A stretch of DNA of 64,000 bases. Origin: Echinometra lucunter (Eukaryota; Echinodermata; Echinoidea; Camarodonta; Echinometridae). The DNA lies in NCBI GenBank assembly GCA_029962745.1, contig CM057157.1, positions 215,454-279,453 of the forward strand, read 5' to 3'. Shown piece after piece: positions 23,747-35,435 of the stretch; position 1 is the first letter of the stretch; each line of letters begins with the position of its first letter. A program made the translations under genes and the position numbers. Below the pieces are notes generated by a model. The model searched no databases. It saw nothing but the letters and a program-made list of their open reading frames with translations, and was not told the origin of the DNA.

Positions 23747-24219
23747 AGTATGGCCGTAAGGGCAAGGTCATGCAACTATTAAACAATAGCCCTATTTGTT
23801 CATTTAAAAGGTAAATAAACCTATCCGTGGGCCAAGGTTATAAACCAGAAAAAAAATACATGTGTACTAGTATATTCAAAACTATCTTGTCCCCTCCCCT
23901 ATATCAAAATACCCTCGTCTTGTTACATTTGGCCAGAAGATCAAAGGTGAGTTATAAATATCTTGTCGGATGCAATAATGGAAATCGATATTTCAAGATG
24001 TACGTATAGACCCAACAAGGGTTCATCATGAAGTGCAATTATAGCTCTATATATAGAGTAAGGGGGGGGGGGGGGGGCTGAGTGGGTCACATGCATGCAC
24101 TTGGATATCACGTGGCTAATTCAAGCCCCCATCAGACCGTGTTTTCAAACAATGCCCCCCCCCCCTCAAGATAAAGCAAATGCTCATTTTTCATCTTATT
24201 CTTCTCTCCCCAAATTTCT

Positions 24220-24280
24220 TCTTATTCTTCTTCTTCTTCTTCTTCTTCTTCTTCTTCTTCTTCTTCTTCTTCTTCTTCGT
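24220..24280. repeat. (CTT)n microsatellite
   Basis: About 60 bases of pure CTT/TTC triplets. Confidence 0.9.
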
Positions 24281-24334
24281 CCTTTTCTCCCTGCCAATCA
24301 TCGTATAAGTGGGCGGGGAACACAGGCGGGGTTC

Positions 24335-25157
24335 ATTGTTATGTTATGTTATGTTATGCCATGTTTTATTTATTTCAATACGGTATAAAAAATCTGCTAT
24401 CAGCCGCAAGGCTGTTTTTCAGCAAGTCCGTACATAAAAATAGAAAGCATAAACAGAATAATGACAATAATGAATTACAAATCATGAACAAAATGATAAA
24501 TACAAATTATACAGAGAAACAGAAATCACATGAGAAAATCAAAATGAGAAAAACAACAAAAAATAAATAAACAATAACAAAAACTAAATCTAAAACAGTT
24601 AATATAAATGATAAAAAAAAAACATGCAAATATTACAATGATCAGAATCTCAGTAAGCAACTATTACGAAAAACTAATTGGGAAGATATTTTGAATGCAT
24701 TTTATAAAAGCCGGTAGATTGGTTTGTGTTCTTACAGATTGGGGGAGGTTATTGAATAAGTTACTGGCAATGTATAAAGAGCTATTTTTCAAACAGTCTG
24801 TGTGAGGTTTTGGAAGGTATATATACTGTTTGATATTTCTAAGAGAGTGTTGTGTTTCCTTAACTGCAATTTTTGAGCTTAATACATTTGGCAGCAAATC
24901 ATTTAACAATTTAAATATCAAAGTGACGAGGTCCTTCTTTATTTTTCATTTAAACAATCAACAGAAACGGTTTCATATAAAAGGGTTCTACTGTATCGAC
25001 AATCCACCAGTAAGATTATTCTTAGTGCTCTGTTTTGAAGTATTTGGAGCCTTTTCAGAGAAGTGGAATCCGGTTTCATCCACACGGTGTTACAATAAAC
25101 GAAGTGGGGATGAGACATTGTCTTACATAGAAGAGTAGCAGTGGGTACGTTAAGCAT
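24335..25157 (-). mobile_element. LINE relic: C-terminal part of a reverse transcriptase ORF and 3' tail
   Basis: On the - strand two frames, 25157-24939 and 24921-24664, carry motifs usual for the end of LINE ORF2. The first reads HPHFVYCNTVW, then LQILQNRALRIIL; the second reads FKLLNDLLPNVLSS, then NSSLYIASNLFNNLP. A frame change near 24930 joins them, so the element is dead and 5'-truncated. Its 3' end reaches a short CATAA array (about 24335-24357), the kind of tail seen on non-LTR elements. Clade is uncertain (CR1/jockey-like). Confidence 0.7.
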
Positions 25158-25179
25158 AGTTTAACTACAGCCCAGACTG

Positions 25180-25480
25180 AAGAACTAGAACTGAAGAACT
25201 AGAACGCGTTCAGAAACGAGCTTTATGCTGGAATGTCTTCCGTATGCTGAACAGCTTGCCTTGTATAGTCTCTCAACACTTAAAGAACGAAGGGATGGAC
25301 TCTTGCTTCGTTTCGGTCTTGGTTTGCTGAGATCTGAGCCTCATCGCGATTTGCTCCAGACAGTCGCAGTCCCGCTCTAGACTTCAGCTAATTAGAAACT
25401 CTGAATGCATGGACACACCACTCTGTAGAACTCGCAGATATAAACAATCTGCGATATAGTATCTGTTCTCAACTCAGCCA
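25180..25480 (+). mobile_element. Second LINE relic, opposite strand
   Basis: The + strand reads LERVQKRAL in one frame and, after a shift, YSLSTLKERRDGLLLRFG, then LGLLRSEPHRDLL. It later reads NSECMDTPLCRTRRYKQSAI in a further frame after a stop. These match the usual C-terminal tail of jockey-like or RTE-like LINE ORF2. Several breaks make it a fossil. It lies back to back with the LINE relic on the other strand. Confidence 0.6.
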
Positions 25481-25689
25481 GCTGCAGTATGATTATGGGT
25501 TTATCATGTACAAGTATATGCATATCTTGCCAATGCCTCTTTGCTTCTTATTTCCACCTTTTTCCTTTTCTCGTCTTTCTCTATTTGACCTCATCTTGTT
25601 TTCATCCTTCATTATGAAATTCCTTAATTTAAAAAAATGGAGCAAGGAAAATTTCAGGGAAAAATTTAATAGATGTAGTTAAAAGCAGC

Positions 25690-25695
25690 TTTATT
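25690..25695 (-). terminator. Candidate poly(A) signal of the complete sulfotransferase gene
   Basis: AATAAA on the - strand, 647 bases past the stop codon. It is the first clear hexamer I noticed downstream; transcript data are needed to confirm use. Confidence 0.25.
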
Positions 25696-25989
25696 CACAA
25701 AATAATTATTGTACAATGTTGCATTATAATTACTAATGGTATATAAATTTATGCACGTTTCCCTCCAGAACCCTTGGTTACCAACAATTCAGTTCAACTG
25801 TTATGCATAATTTCATTCTAAAAAGAAGGAATCCAGTTTGCATACATTAGCTGTTGCTATGTCGGGCAAGTCTCTGGCAAGCTTCTTAGCTGTCAAGGGA
25901 AACCTTTGTTCAACAATTTACGCATAAAACTATATTCGGTCTATTGAAATCCATACTAAATGATTTCTAACGCCAGGCGCGGTTCTACG

Positions 25990-26110
25990 GGGGGGGGGGG
26001 GGGGGGGGGGGGGGGGGAAGGGGACTCAAGCCCCCAAAGATAGGTGCAATTTTAATTTCATGAATATTCTAATCCTCCAAGCGCTAAGAAGCGCCCCCCC
26101 CCCCTATTTT
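25990..26110. repeat. Long poly-G run followed by poly-C
   Basis: About 28 consecutive G (25990-26017) and a C run at 26095-26104 flank about 75 bases. Similar G/C pairs elsewhere in the window mark short hAT-like elements, so this may be another such copy. Confidence 0.6.
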
Positions 26111-26342
26111 TGCTCTAGAATCTGTCTAACGCGTATTATAATCTGTCTCTATCTTGTTGTTCCGTTTAGGTTTTTTCTCTGACAAACTAGCATACTCGGG
26201 GCAAGAATAATACTTCTGAGCACCAAAATAGATTCACTTCATTTTCCTGTAGAATGACGTGCATTCATCTAGCTAAGATAAGACCATACATCTAGTAAAG
26301 AGATATATTCGAATCACTGAATGGTCACGTTGATTGCCTATT

Positions 26343-26821
26343 TCACTCAAAGTCGAATTGTAAGTCTGTGTCAGCCATTTTCTCTTTGTAGACTCGGTCA
26401 AACTCTTCGTTCTCACTCACTGTGAATCGAGACTTCCAGTTTGCTATCACACCTGAAACAAAAACAAAGAGAAAAAAGAGGAATAATAATAATAATAAAG
26501 AAAATAATAATAACAACAATAATAATGATAATGACAATAATGATAATAACAATAATGATGAGTATGATAATTATAACAACAATAATAATACTACTAATCT
26601 TCAGTACTATGTACTGTTCTCCCTGAGGGCCCTGCAAGAATGTCAATGTAACGATGGATCATGTAATTGCTGTTCAATAATCTCAGTCATGATCTTTGTT
26701 TAAAAGAAAAGGTGATCTTCTTATCTTCAAACGATGTGCAAGTACTTAGTCTATAGGCCTACACATGGTCACCTTTGCGAAGAATGAGATCAAGGTAAGG
26801 TCTAACGATTTTGTTTTTAAG

Positions 26822-26898
<77 letters not shown>

Positions 26899-29800
26899 AG
26901 GCACGCTCTCCTTTCTTCTCTTTCTCTCTGATTATTTTACATTTCTTCATGAAGGTACACCTTTATTCATGTAGGAATATTTCCCCATTGCTTTGACGAG
27001 TTCCACCTTCCCCTCTTCTTCCACTTTGGCATAAGTCTTCTTCATCTCTTTGAACGAACTCTGCTCAACGATCTTCTGTAGAGTTTCTTCCGATAGAGGG
27101 CGCTCAAGAAATCTTGAAATTGTCTCTACTGCATTCGTCGGGTTCTGTGGTACATGTATTCGAAAAGAATCAAATAAATGTGAAAAAGAATCTTGTTGGA
27201 TCGTAAGATTATAACGATGAAAATATCAGCAGGTCAAACAGATATCCGAAACCCAATACTTCGATTACAACTCCACAACTCTTGTCTTTACTGTCCCTAT
27301 AGACTTAGTTGCAAGGGTTGCAATTTCGTAGCATCGTATCCGTAGCTATATAATCTTACAAGCACCAGATGTTACTCATTCTTCATGTATACAAACTTAG
27401 TTAATGATGTAATTCGTATTAACCTGTTGACGATTGAAATATCTCATTTCCATACACTTAACAAGGGATCATGAAGCTGCAGTAGCCAATGAGTCAAGTA
27501 TTGTTTGGTAGAAGCTTAATGAGACTGGGAGCACTGTAGGTATATTGGTCAAGGCTCTGGCTTTGAGATGTCCAGGGTTTGATTCTCACTCTGTAACATA
27601 ACTGGGCTATAATTCATGCCGAAATTTGTTCCTCTTGACCTAGGTCTAAATAGGTAGCTTGCCATGGGTAATGATAACTGCAGGGCCTTCAGAGGAAGTA
27701 GCCTATAAATAGCAATGGGTCTACCCTTAGCAATTAGACTAGAACGTCACTCACGGTCTGCGTTTCCACTTCCTGTTTTTTGTCACCTACACTAGTACAC
27801 TACCTTTTTCATGTCTTCATATTTGATAAAGAGTCTGTTTTCTTGATGACGTAGATTCCATGATGTTTTTACGTGGTCAAACCATGACCCATAATTCCTT
27901 GCTGCAACAGAGTAACGGAATAAAACAAAAGAACAAATAAGCAAGCAAACAGATCTGACAAGAAAACAACAAGAAAAGCAATAAATGAAACACTACACTA
28001 CGAAAGTTATGTTTCATTATTAACCCATTCCTGTCCACATTCCACCTTCTAAAAACCATGTTGTGGTATAATTTGTATCCCAACAGGAGTCTATACATTC
28101 AGAAATATTTTTTCCCAAGTTAATTTATAAAGTAAGCACTCACCCTCGACCATATGAATGTTCTTTCATTTCATGCATATGAGGACATACCCTTCATAAA
28201 AAGAATAGCCTACGATTTGGTAGTAGTAGAGGGTTTCATCAATAGCATTGTGTTCATGTATTAGGAATACCAATCTTGTAATAAGATCAAAACTGAAGAG
28301 ATATTTCGTTTAATAATGGATATGGGATGAATTGTGCCCTACTTTAACACAAGGAAGTAAGTGACATTTTCATGACAATTGGCTTCTTTTTTTTCTTCTA
28401 ATTGATTTTCCATATTTGAAGCATTTAAACGGCAAAGCCATAGGTCACAAATTCATACACAGTAAAGACGCTTTATAAAACCTGGTTTACTATATGAACT
28501 GGGGGGTGTAACATAAAACATACAATCAATCTTACGATTGATATCAATCGTAAGTCTATGGCAAACCATGTACTAAAGAGATACAATTGATTGTAAGATT
28601 GATTGTATCTCTTTATGTTACACCCCCTGATCAGGTATTGTTTTAAAAGTTTAAACAACTGTTCAAAGTTTTAAACAGCAATTTTCAATTTTTGATATGT
28701 ATTGTTCAAAAAAATTGAACATTGTTGTTTAACTTCTTAAACACTTGTTTAAACTTTTAAATAATACCTGATCAGTTCATATAGTAAACCAGGATGTATA
28801 AAATTTATACAAGTTGTTTAATTTTATTTTTACTGTGTATTTCTAAAATATTTGGTGGAAAAAAGAAGCAAGTGAGCAGAATTGAAAATCTTTCGCAAAA
28901 GGAAGCAAGCTGCAGCAAACAAAATTATTTCTAATCCCAAATTTCCATGTTGTAGGCCTGGTCAAAAAACTCCTTTTCTTCATTTGTAGCATTTTGTACT
29001 CCTTGTCGTTTGCTTTCTTTTACCAAATTAGGGCAGGATAATACAGAGTTTGTTCATTACTTCCATCCCTGAATTCCTTGAGAGCGGCTTGCCATCTGAT
29101 GAAATCTCCCATCTCATTATTCCCCACAAATCGATCAAGAGAGGTTATCACATCTTTAGGATTACGTGCCACATAGATCACCTGAAATGATTACCATAAA
29201 GCATATAAAAATAAATAAATAAATGAAAACAGATGAATAAACAAATAAATAAAAAGAGATGTATAAACAAAATAAAAAGAGAGGAATAAACAAATAAATA
29301 AAAAGAGGTGAATATTAAAACAAATTAATAAAAAAAGAGAAGAATAAGATACAAGCATGAAAATACATGTATATCATTAGAACATAGTCATGCTAGAAGA
29401 AGACTATGAACATGATGAGCATGATAAGTGACTCGGAACTGTTTCCCTATGGAAATATTCAGGGTCCACGAAAGGTGCTTCAGTCCCACTTCTTTTACAA
29501 CCAGAATCGAACCATTTTGCTAGTTGCATATATAAATAAATACCTCCTGGAAGAAGAAAAAAAAAATACTTAGCGGACGCGGATTCGAGGGAATCTTCTC
29601 TTTTTCTTTCTTTAAAGTTTCGAAACAAACTACGAGTACGTCCACACGAGCTGATATTACAAGATAACCTGAAGGTTTCAAAATCACAAGTAAACTTCAA
29701 GTTTAAGGACAGTAATGTGAACATAACTTATGATGTTAACATACCTTGGCTTTCTTATTCTCAATGTCTGGTGGTAGATACCTAACAGGTAGATGAGTTT

Positions 29801-30983
29801 GTATAACACGAGGTGATGAAGCTCTCTCTACGATCTTATAGAATGGTAGATGTCGTGTCTTCCCCTCATCGTAAGAATCTTTCTCAAAGTAGATCATCTC
29901 GATGTTGCCTTGCGTGGTCGTCCGGTCTATCGTCTCAGGATTACCGTTGTTCAGAATAAGATGAACGATCTCTGATGCCCAGTGTGTTCCTGTCATTAAT
30001 GATTACCATGATTATATACACGTCATAATGATAGTAATATTAGTTTCGTCATATTTCACAAGATGTGTTTTGATAAGAAGAATTGAATAGTCCGTCAACT
30101 TGAACCAGATATCAAGGAGACTTCGGTGCCAAATAAAAAGCCAGTTCTTTCTCGCACATGTTATGGAAGTTAAATTCAAACGCATTATTATGATTACAGG
30201 CGTAAATGTTGGGAGAAAAAAAAAGTTGTTGCCTTTTAGGGATGCAGGCTGCAATCCTAATGCCTTGCTCAATGGCATAAGTGCCGGGCCGGGGATCGAA
30301 CTCCGGACCTTCGCGTCTCCAGTCAAGCGCCTTAAAGCACTCGACTACGGCACCTCTACTTTTAAAAAACATTAAAAACACACACACACACACTTGCACA
30401 CGTTGGTATTCAAATGCCTATAGCAGGTTCATTTATTTAATATAAAAGAGCAATGTAGATAAAATGCCTTGCTCATGGCATAGGTCATGGGTCGTGCTGG
30501 GGATCGAACCCTCGACTCTCGCGTCTCCAGTCAAACGCCTTAAACCACTCGACCATGGGACCTCCACAGGGTTGCTCAGACTGATGAACGATATTTCCCT
30601 CGTATAGCTCTCACGGTCTTGAGAGGTGCGCACCCATTCTACCATAATTGCTTAATCACCAAGTACCAATGTCTTTTTGCGACTTTTTGCCCCCCCCCCC
30701 TTTTTTTTTTTTTACAAAGGCACATTTTTATACCAGTCTTTATGTGTAATTTTCGTTTTGTCTAATGCCTACACGTTTATCATGAAGAACAGTGCTCATA
30801 AATACCTGACTTTGAGTAAGTATTAATCCAGATATCATCCTCCCTGACATGGAATGTTTTCAGAGCTTCAATGCTTGACGGTATGACTAAGGCACTAAAC
30901 TTGATTCCATCATAGAAAAAACTTCCATGTACAGAATGGTCCACGAAATCATCAGCCCTGAACGATGATAGATCGGTCGCCAT
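26343..30983 (-). CDS. Cytosolic sulfotransferase (SULT family), complete six-exon copy
   Basis: Exons on the - strand: 30806-30983, 29745-29989, 29061-29181, 27804-27901, 26961-27144 and 26343-26452, with phases 1, 0, 1, 0, 1 and GT-AG borders throughout. The product has 311 residues, near the usual SULT length of about 295. The PAPS 5'-phosphosulfate loop is TYSKSGTHW (55-63, Lys58). The catalytic-type His is His125 in PRVIQTHLP. The 3'-phosphate motif is YVARNPKDVITS (Arg147, Ser155). The C-terminal signature is KGVIANWKSRFTV (275-287), in which the usual second Gly of the G-x-x-G-D-W-K motif is Ala279. SULTs sulfonate small acceptors (steroids, phenols, amines) in the cytosol; the substrate cannot be set. 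The start ATG has A at -3 and G at +4. A long GA tract lies about 80 bases upstream. The enzyme is predicted active. A truncated tandem copy lies 6 kb downstream. Confidence 0.92.
26480..26600. repeat. AAT/AAC-rich simple repeat in the last sulfotransferase intron
   Basis: Impure trinucleotide repeat, about 120 bases, starting 28 bases past the acceptor of the last exon on the transcribed strand. Confidence 0.85.
26820..26900. repeat. (TCTG)n(TC)n compound microsatellite
   Basis: Six to seven TCTG units run into about 24 TC units. It lies in the last intron of the complete sulfotransferase. Confidence 0.95.
28458..28837. mobile_element. 380-bp MITE interrupted by a second MITE
   Basis: Outer ends CACAGTAAA and TTTACTGTG are flanked by TA (28456-28457, 28838-28839). 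Inner arm words CCTGGTTTACTATATGAACT (28481-28500) and their inverted copy (28774-28793) are identical. TGATCAGGTATT and AAAAGTTTAAACAA continue the mirror after removal of the inner insertion. It lies in intron 3 of the complete sulfotransferase. Confidence 0.75.
28502..28627. mobile_element. 126-bp MITE nested in the larger one
   Basis: Ends GGGGGTGTAACATAAA and TTATGTTACACCCCC, flanked by TG (28500-28501 and 28628-28629). The intact right arm of the outer element shows the unbroken target GAACTGATC, so the insertion point and a TG duplication can be read directly. The interior has AATCAATCTTACGATTGAT palindromes. Confidence 0.75.
30235..30356 (-). mobile_element. tRNA-derived SINE (family B), copy 1
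   Basis: On the - strand: GAGGTGCCGTAGTCGAGTGC as box A region, TTGACTGGAGACGCG in the anticodon area, GGAGTTCGATCCCCGG as box B, then GCAAGGCATTAGGATTGC. The head is of the long-variable-arm type (Ser/Leu-like). It lies in intron 1 of the complete sulfotransferase. Confidence 0.8.
30458..30573 (-). mobile_element. tRNA-derived SINE (family B), copy 2
   Basis: Same family and strand as the copy about 100 bases away: GTCCCATGGTCGAGTGG, TTGACTGGAGACGCG and GGGTTCGATCCCCAGC, then CATGAGCAAGGCATTTTATC. The two copies share order of motifs but differ at many bases, so they are independent insertions or an old duplication. Confidence 0.8.
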
Positions 30984-31061
30984 TCTTTCCAGTTGCTTCG
31001 GTCTTGTCTTCTTCCTTTATTTCCCTTTCTTTCCTTTAATTGCTCTTTCTTTGTCTCACTT

Positions 31062-31062
<1 letters not shown>

Positions 31063-31158
<96 letters not shown>

Positions 31159-31190
31159 AACTCCTTCTAGCTCTCTCTCTCTCTCTCCCT
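31063..31190. promoter_or_regulatory. (CT)n tract just upstream of the sulfotransferase start codon
   Basis: About 46 CT units (31063-31154) plus a shorter run to 31190, read as GA on the coding strand. It begins 80 bases from the ATG at 30983, so it falls in the promoter or 5' UTR. GA tracts of this kind can bind GAGA-type factors and keep DNA open; here this is only inferred from position. Confidence 0.5.
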
Positions 31191-32308
31191 TTCCAGCTCT
31201 CCTCTGCTATCCTCTTCAAGCCTCGTTGTAACGGTTTGGGTCTTTGCCTGTACAATCTTTGAAGTTCGTACTAAATCCAAATGAGAATGGTTAGATGATA
31301 GGCCTTGTACGATCTAGAATTAAAGAAAAACACACAAGTAATATTTGAACACTCTGGTTTAATACAGAAAAATGATCAGTGAACTATTCAATTACGGGAA
31401 AATGTAATGTGAGCTCCGACACTGATGATGAGACATGATTTAACATGGTGCACTTCGCTACTTTTGTTAACTAGTTCTTGTAATGAAGAAGAACCTTTTT
31501 CGTATTTTCTGAACTATATTCCCTAGTCATCAAAAATGTGCCCTTTTTCTGATAGATAAGAAATGGATTTCAAACAATGCAAACCAATTACAACACTCAC
31601 CAATTTACAGAACTAGTTTGCAGTAATGTTGTGTAAACGGCCATGCAATCTGCTGCATGGTGGCTCACAAATTGAAGCATGAAGGTAATACACATAACAG
31701 CCTCTCGCATTCTAGCTCCCAGTCAAACTATATTATGCATGATCAAACTTTAAAAGAGCAATATTGATTTTGAAGCAGACAGATAAATGACGATTTACTA
31801 GAAAGGGAACTGTACGTATTATCAGTTTGTATGTCGGCCGGCTTAGTTATACTCAAGACCAATAGTGCGGTGAACACGGCAAACAATTAAGCTTTAGAAT
31901 GCTATATCTGGGGCCTCGTTTTTTCCCCTTAACTGAATACATCCGGGGTGACGGGGCTACAATATCTACCCGTTTGAAATCATGAAATGAAGAGGAAGTA
32001 CATTATGATTTTGTGCTTTATGATACGTATTAACAGTGACACTTGCTTTTAGTCTTTATAGTCCCATATATGCTATAGTGTGTTATAATTATGTTGCCTC
32101 TTTTACATTATTATTTTCGTTAATTCGTTAATTCTTCTTAACTGACAGCTACAAATACTATTTTCATGATCTGCTTTGTTTCTGTTTCTTCATGTCTTTT
32201 TGTTTATATACTTCAGAAAATGTCAATTTATAATTACGTTCATGTTTATGTTTATGTTTATGTATAAAAGAAGAGCAAAATATAGATGTATATCAATGAA
32301 GTTCAATA

Positions 32309-32443
32309 AATACAATACAATACAATACAATACAATACAATACAATACAATACAATGCAATACAATACAATACAATAAAATACAATATAATACAATGCAA
32401 TGCAATACAATACAATACAATACAATACAATACAATACAATAC
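32309..32443. repeat. (AATAC)n pentanucleotide array
   Basis: About 27 units with a few AATGC and AATAA variants, directly after GTTCAATAAA. Pentamer tails after an AATAAA-like word are common at LINE 3' ends, so the array may mark such an end; no LINE coding was seen upstream. Confidence 0.9.
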
Positions 32444-33039
32444 ATGTTCAGAATGAAGGAAGGGAGGAGGATGGACTGCACCTAGTCTGCACTGAGGCAC
32501 AGACCATATTTTCACACTTTAACACAATTCCATTCTGAAGCCTTGAGAAGAGCCTAGCTTTGCCAGTCTCTGGCAATGAAAAGCGGAAAAAAGGGGAAAG
32601 AAAAGGAAATAAGAGAAGAAAAAAAAAAAGAAAAAGAAAGAAAAAAAAAAAAGAGGGTTTGGACCTGCAAACTATATTAATACACCTGTATGGTCGGATC
32701 ATACTAGTGCAGGAGTTGGAACTTGGAGGACCGTAGTCATTCGCTGGAGAGGGTACAATGATTTCACCGAGAAATGAAGTGTGGATAAAAAGAGAGAGAA
32801 AAAAAAAGTGAAAATGATGCAATGGAATGAAACAAGTTATCGATAGAATGAAATTAAACATAATAAGAGAATAAGAGCATGATTTGGATGAGGGTTTTTA
32901 TAGACAGAGGAAAATAGAATGAAACCAAAGAGCCCAAAAGGTATCAGAATATTTACCCATCCGCCAGAATTCTCTCACCTACAGTTGTTCGCTCACACCA
33001 TTCAATGAAAATGCTCGAATCAAGAGCTTTTACTTTTGA

Positions 33040-33425
33040 ACAATAATCCTCATCCTCGTACTACCAGTCTATATCATTCTCATAATCAGTATCACTGTCA
33101 TCATAATCCTCATCCTCATCATCACCATCACCATTATCAACACCACCATCACTGCTCCTGCCATCATCATAATCACCATTATCGGCAACATCATCATCAT
33201 CATCATCATCATCATCACTATCATCATCACCACCACCAACACCATTACTATCACCACTACTGTAATCATCACTATCATCTCCATTTTCATCACCAACACC
33301 ATCATCATCATCATCATCATCGCCAACACCATTACAACCCCTACCATCATCATCACTCTAATTATCATCATTATCAACATCCCCATCATCACTACTACAC
33401 TCTCATCCTCCTCCTCATCATTCCT
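33040..33425. repeat. ATC/ACC-rich trinucleotide repeat
   Basis: About 385 bases of CAT/ATC/ACC triplets with many interruptions, giving spurious His-rich and Met/Val-rich frames. Confidence 0.9.
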
Positions 33426-35303
33426 CATTATTACTATACAATAATGCTATCATCCTCCTCCTTCTCCTTGCATTCTTTTAAAAAAATTCTTGATGATACT
33501 GTTGTATCTCATACATAGTAATTGTTGGAATGAACAGCTATTGCAGTGAAATTACAATGTTCTTGTAAATATTTATTTACCCAGATTTACATATCATTGC
33601 ACATTATCAACAATTCAAATAATCATCTATAATACACTTTTACAAAATACCTTTGATCCAATAAAAAAAAAAAAATCTCAGTAATACACAAAAACACCTC
33701 CACACGTAATCACGATTTGTGTAATACTTTGTGGTAGAAGTATTTTCATATTCAAAAATTCATCTTAAATTTAAAGACGTATATTCAACCACCTGCCAAA
33801 AAGTGTACACAACAATATACAAAAGTTGCAATCACTCTAACATCACACACCCCTCCCCCTGTTATTCTCCCATTTCGTTTAGAAAATTAAAAACAGACAA
33901 GCAGGAACCACATAAAGCCTTCTAAAACTTCAAGGTTATCCAGGGTTCAGTTTGGTACAGAAACTGCTAATTTTCTAAGCTAAAATTGGAATTATAGGAA
34001 AAAAAATGAATGACATATATCTGATTTTCCATTTTATAGAAAAAAGAACATCAGCTGAGAATGATTTACTTATCTAGTGGGGTAAAACAAACACTAAACA
34101 TAAAAATCATACTGAAGTACATGAAAACTGACCCAGCTTGTAATGAGCTAAGCTACATGTAAGAAAGAAAAAAAAAAGAAAGAAAAAAAAGGGGGGAATC
34201 AAATAAATATTTGTGCATTTTTTTTTTAGGGGAGTAATGTCAAATTATGTGACTTATCATCACGGGAGTAACAACTAATTCTCTGTTGAATATTGGACTG
34301 CAATTATATCATTAACATTGCCTACCATAAATTACTACTGTATAAGTAACTCTATGCCCATGGTAATCTACTGTCCTGCTAATGCTATAAAATCTCCCAA
34401 ATGTTCTCTGAACATGAAATGAGAATCCTTTGTTAAAGCAGTTATGCTTTAAAACATTTTACAATTAAAAATTATGTTGAATTGTGAAACAACAAAGGGC
34501 ACAGGTACATATTCTTGCATTTAGATTCATTCTATCAATAAAACAAAAGAAACACACCTTTCAAGAAGAAATCCAAGCTAATGTCAAATTCCAAGAGCCC
34601 ATTTTGAAAACTAAGTCTAAAAAAAAATCTAAGCTTCAAAACAAATATGAAATACAAAATATACATCTGCACATACAATATAACACTTTACAGGAAAAGA
34701 TAAAAGCTGATAAATACATACATCATATATAGCACATAATAAATTGAATAAATTTTCTAACGAATTCATAACAAAATAGCAATTGTAACACTAATATATG
34801 ACATGAGATGTTTTGATGGATACTTTTCTACAATTATTAACAAGGTGCAGAGAAGATATTTCAAATTTCAATCTATTTTCTGTGTTTTCTTCATCAAAAT
34901 AAAACTCAGGCACTTATGTGTGTACTGTTTATACATCACAAGGTTTTGTGGCACATTCAAATTTTGATTAGAATTGATTAGTATTGATTAAGTATTAACA
35001 ATCCAAAATTAAAGCTTGCATACAGTTATGGTAGCAAAAAGAAAATTGATAAGAAACTTACTATAGGCTCAAATTGTCCCCCTTGTATGGAGAGCTATGT
35101 GTGCAAGATCATGTGATTTTCCATTTGTGGTTTCCACTGAATTTTATTGTAAATATGTGAAACTAACACAAGATAACTGCTACACAATGCCTTATACTAT
35201 TATCTGTCTACCCTGAAGGCTCCTAGCGCAACAATCCCAGTGCTTTGATATGCTTATCACGTACACATAGAAGCCTTATGGGTTTTACATATGTGCAGTC
35301 ACT

Positions 35304-35435
35304 GGGCGTTGTGGTGTGTGCCTGTAATCCAGCTAACAGTGGAAGTTATAAACTGATTCAGCAGACCCAGGTTCAAGTCTGAGTCACGTCTTTCAGATGG
35401 TGACGTAAAAGGTCAGTCCCAGACGTAAATAATAT
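35304..35435 (+). mobile_element. 7SL (SRP) RNA Alu-domain-like SINE or pseudogene
   Basis: Begins GGGCGTTGTGGTGTG, then TGCCTGTAATCCAGCT, very close to the start of animal 7SL RNA (GGGCGCGGTGGCG, then TGCCTGTAGTCCCAGCT). CCAGGTTCAAGTCTG about 40 bases on can serve as a Pol III box B. The SRP S-domain is not seen, so it is not a full 7SL gene. Either a 7SL-derived SINE, a truncated 7SL pseudogene or a tRNA-type SINE with chance similarity. Confidence 0.45.

Larger units (their letters stand above)
31191..33540. other. Intergenic region with simple repeats
   Basis: No gene recognised between the sulfotransferase promoter and 33.5 kb. It holds an AATAC pentamer array and an ATC trinucleotide array (listed separately) and a purine-rich stretch (about 32578-32655). 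Confidence 0.5.

Noticed and set aside
23532..23814. Poly-Glu, poly-Lys, poly-Ser and poly-Phe frames
   Set aside because: They come from the GAA microsatellite and are open in every frame.
29404..29724. 106-codon - strand frame in a sulfotransferase intron
   Set aside because: It lies between exons 2 and 3 of a well-supported gene on the same strand and matches no family.
33036..33518. His-rich 160-codon frame
   Set aside because: It is an imperfect ATC/ACC repeat with no start context or domain.
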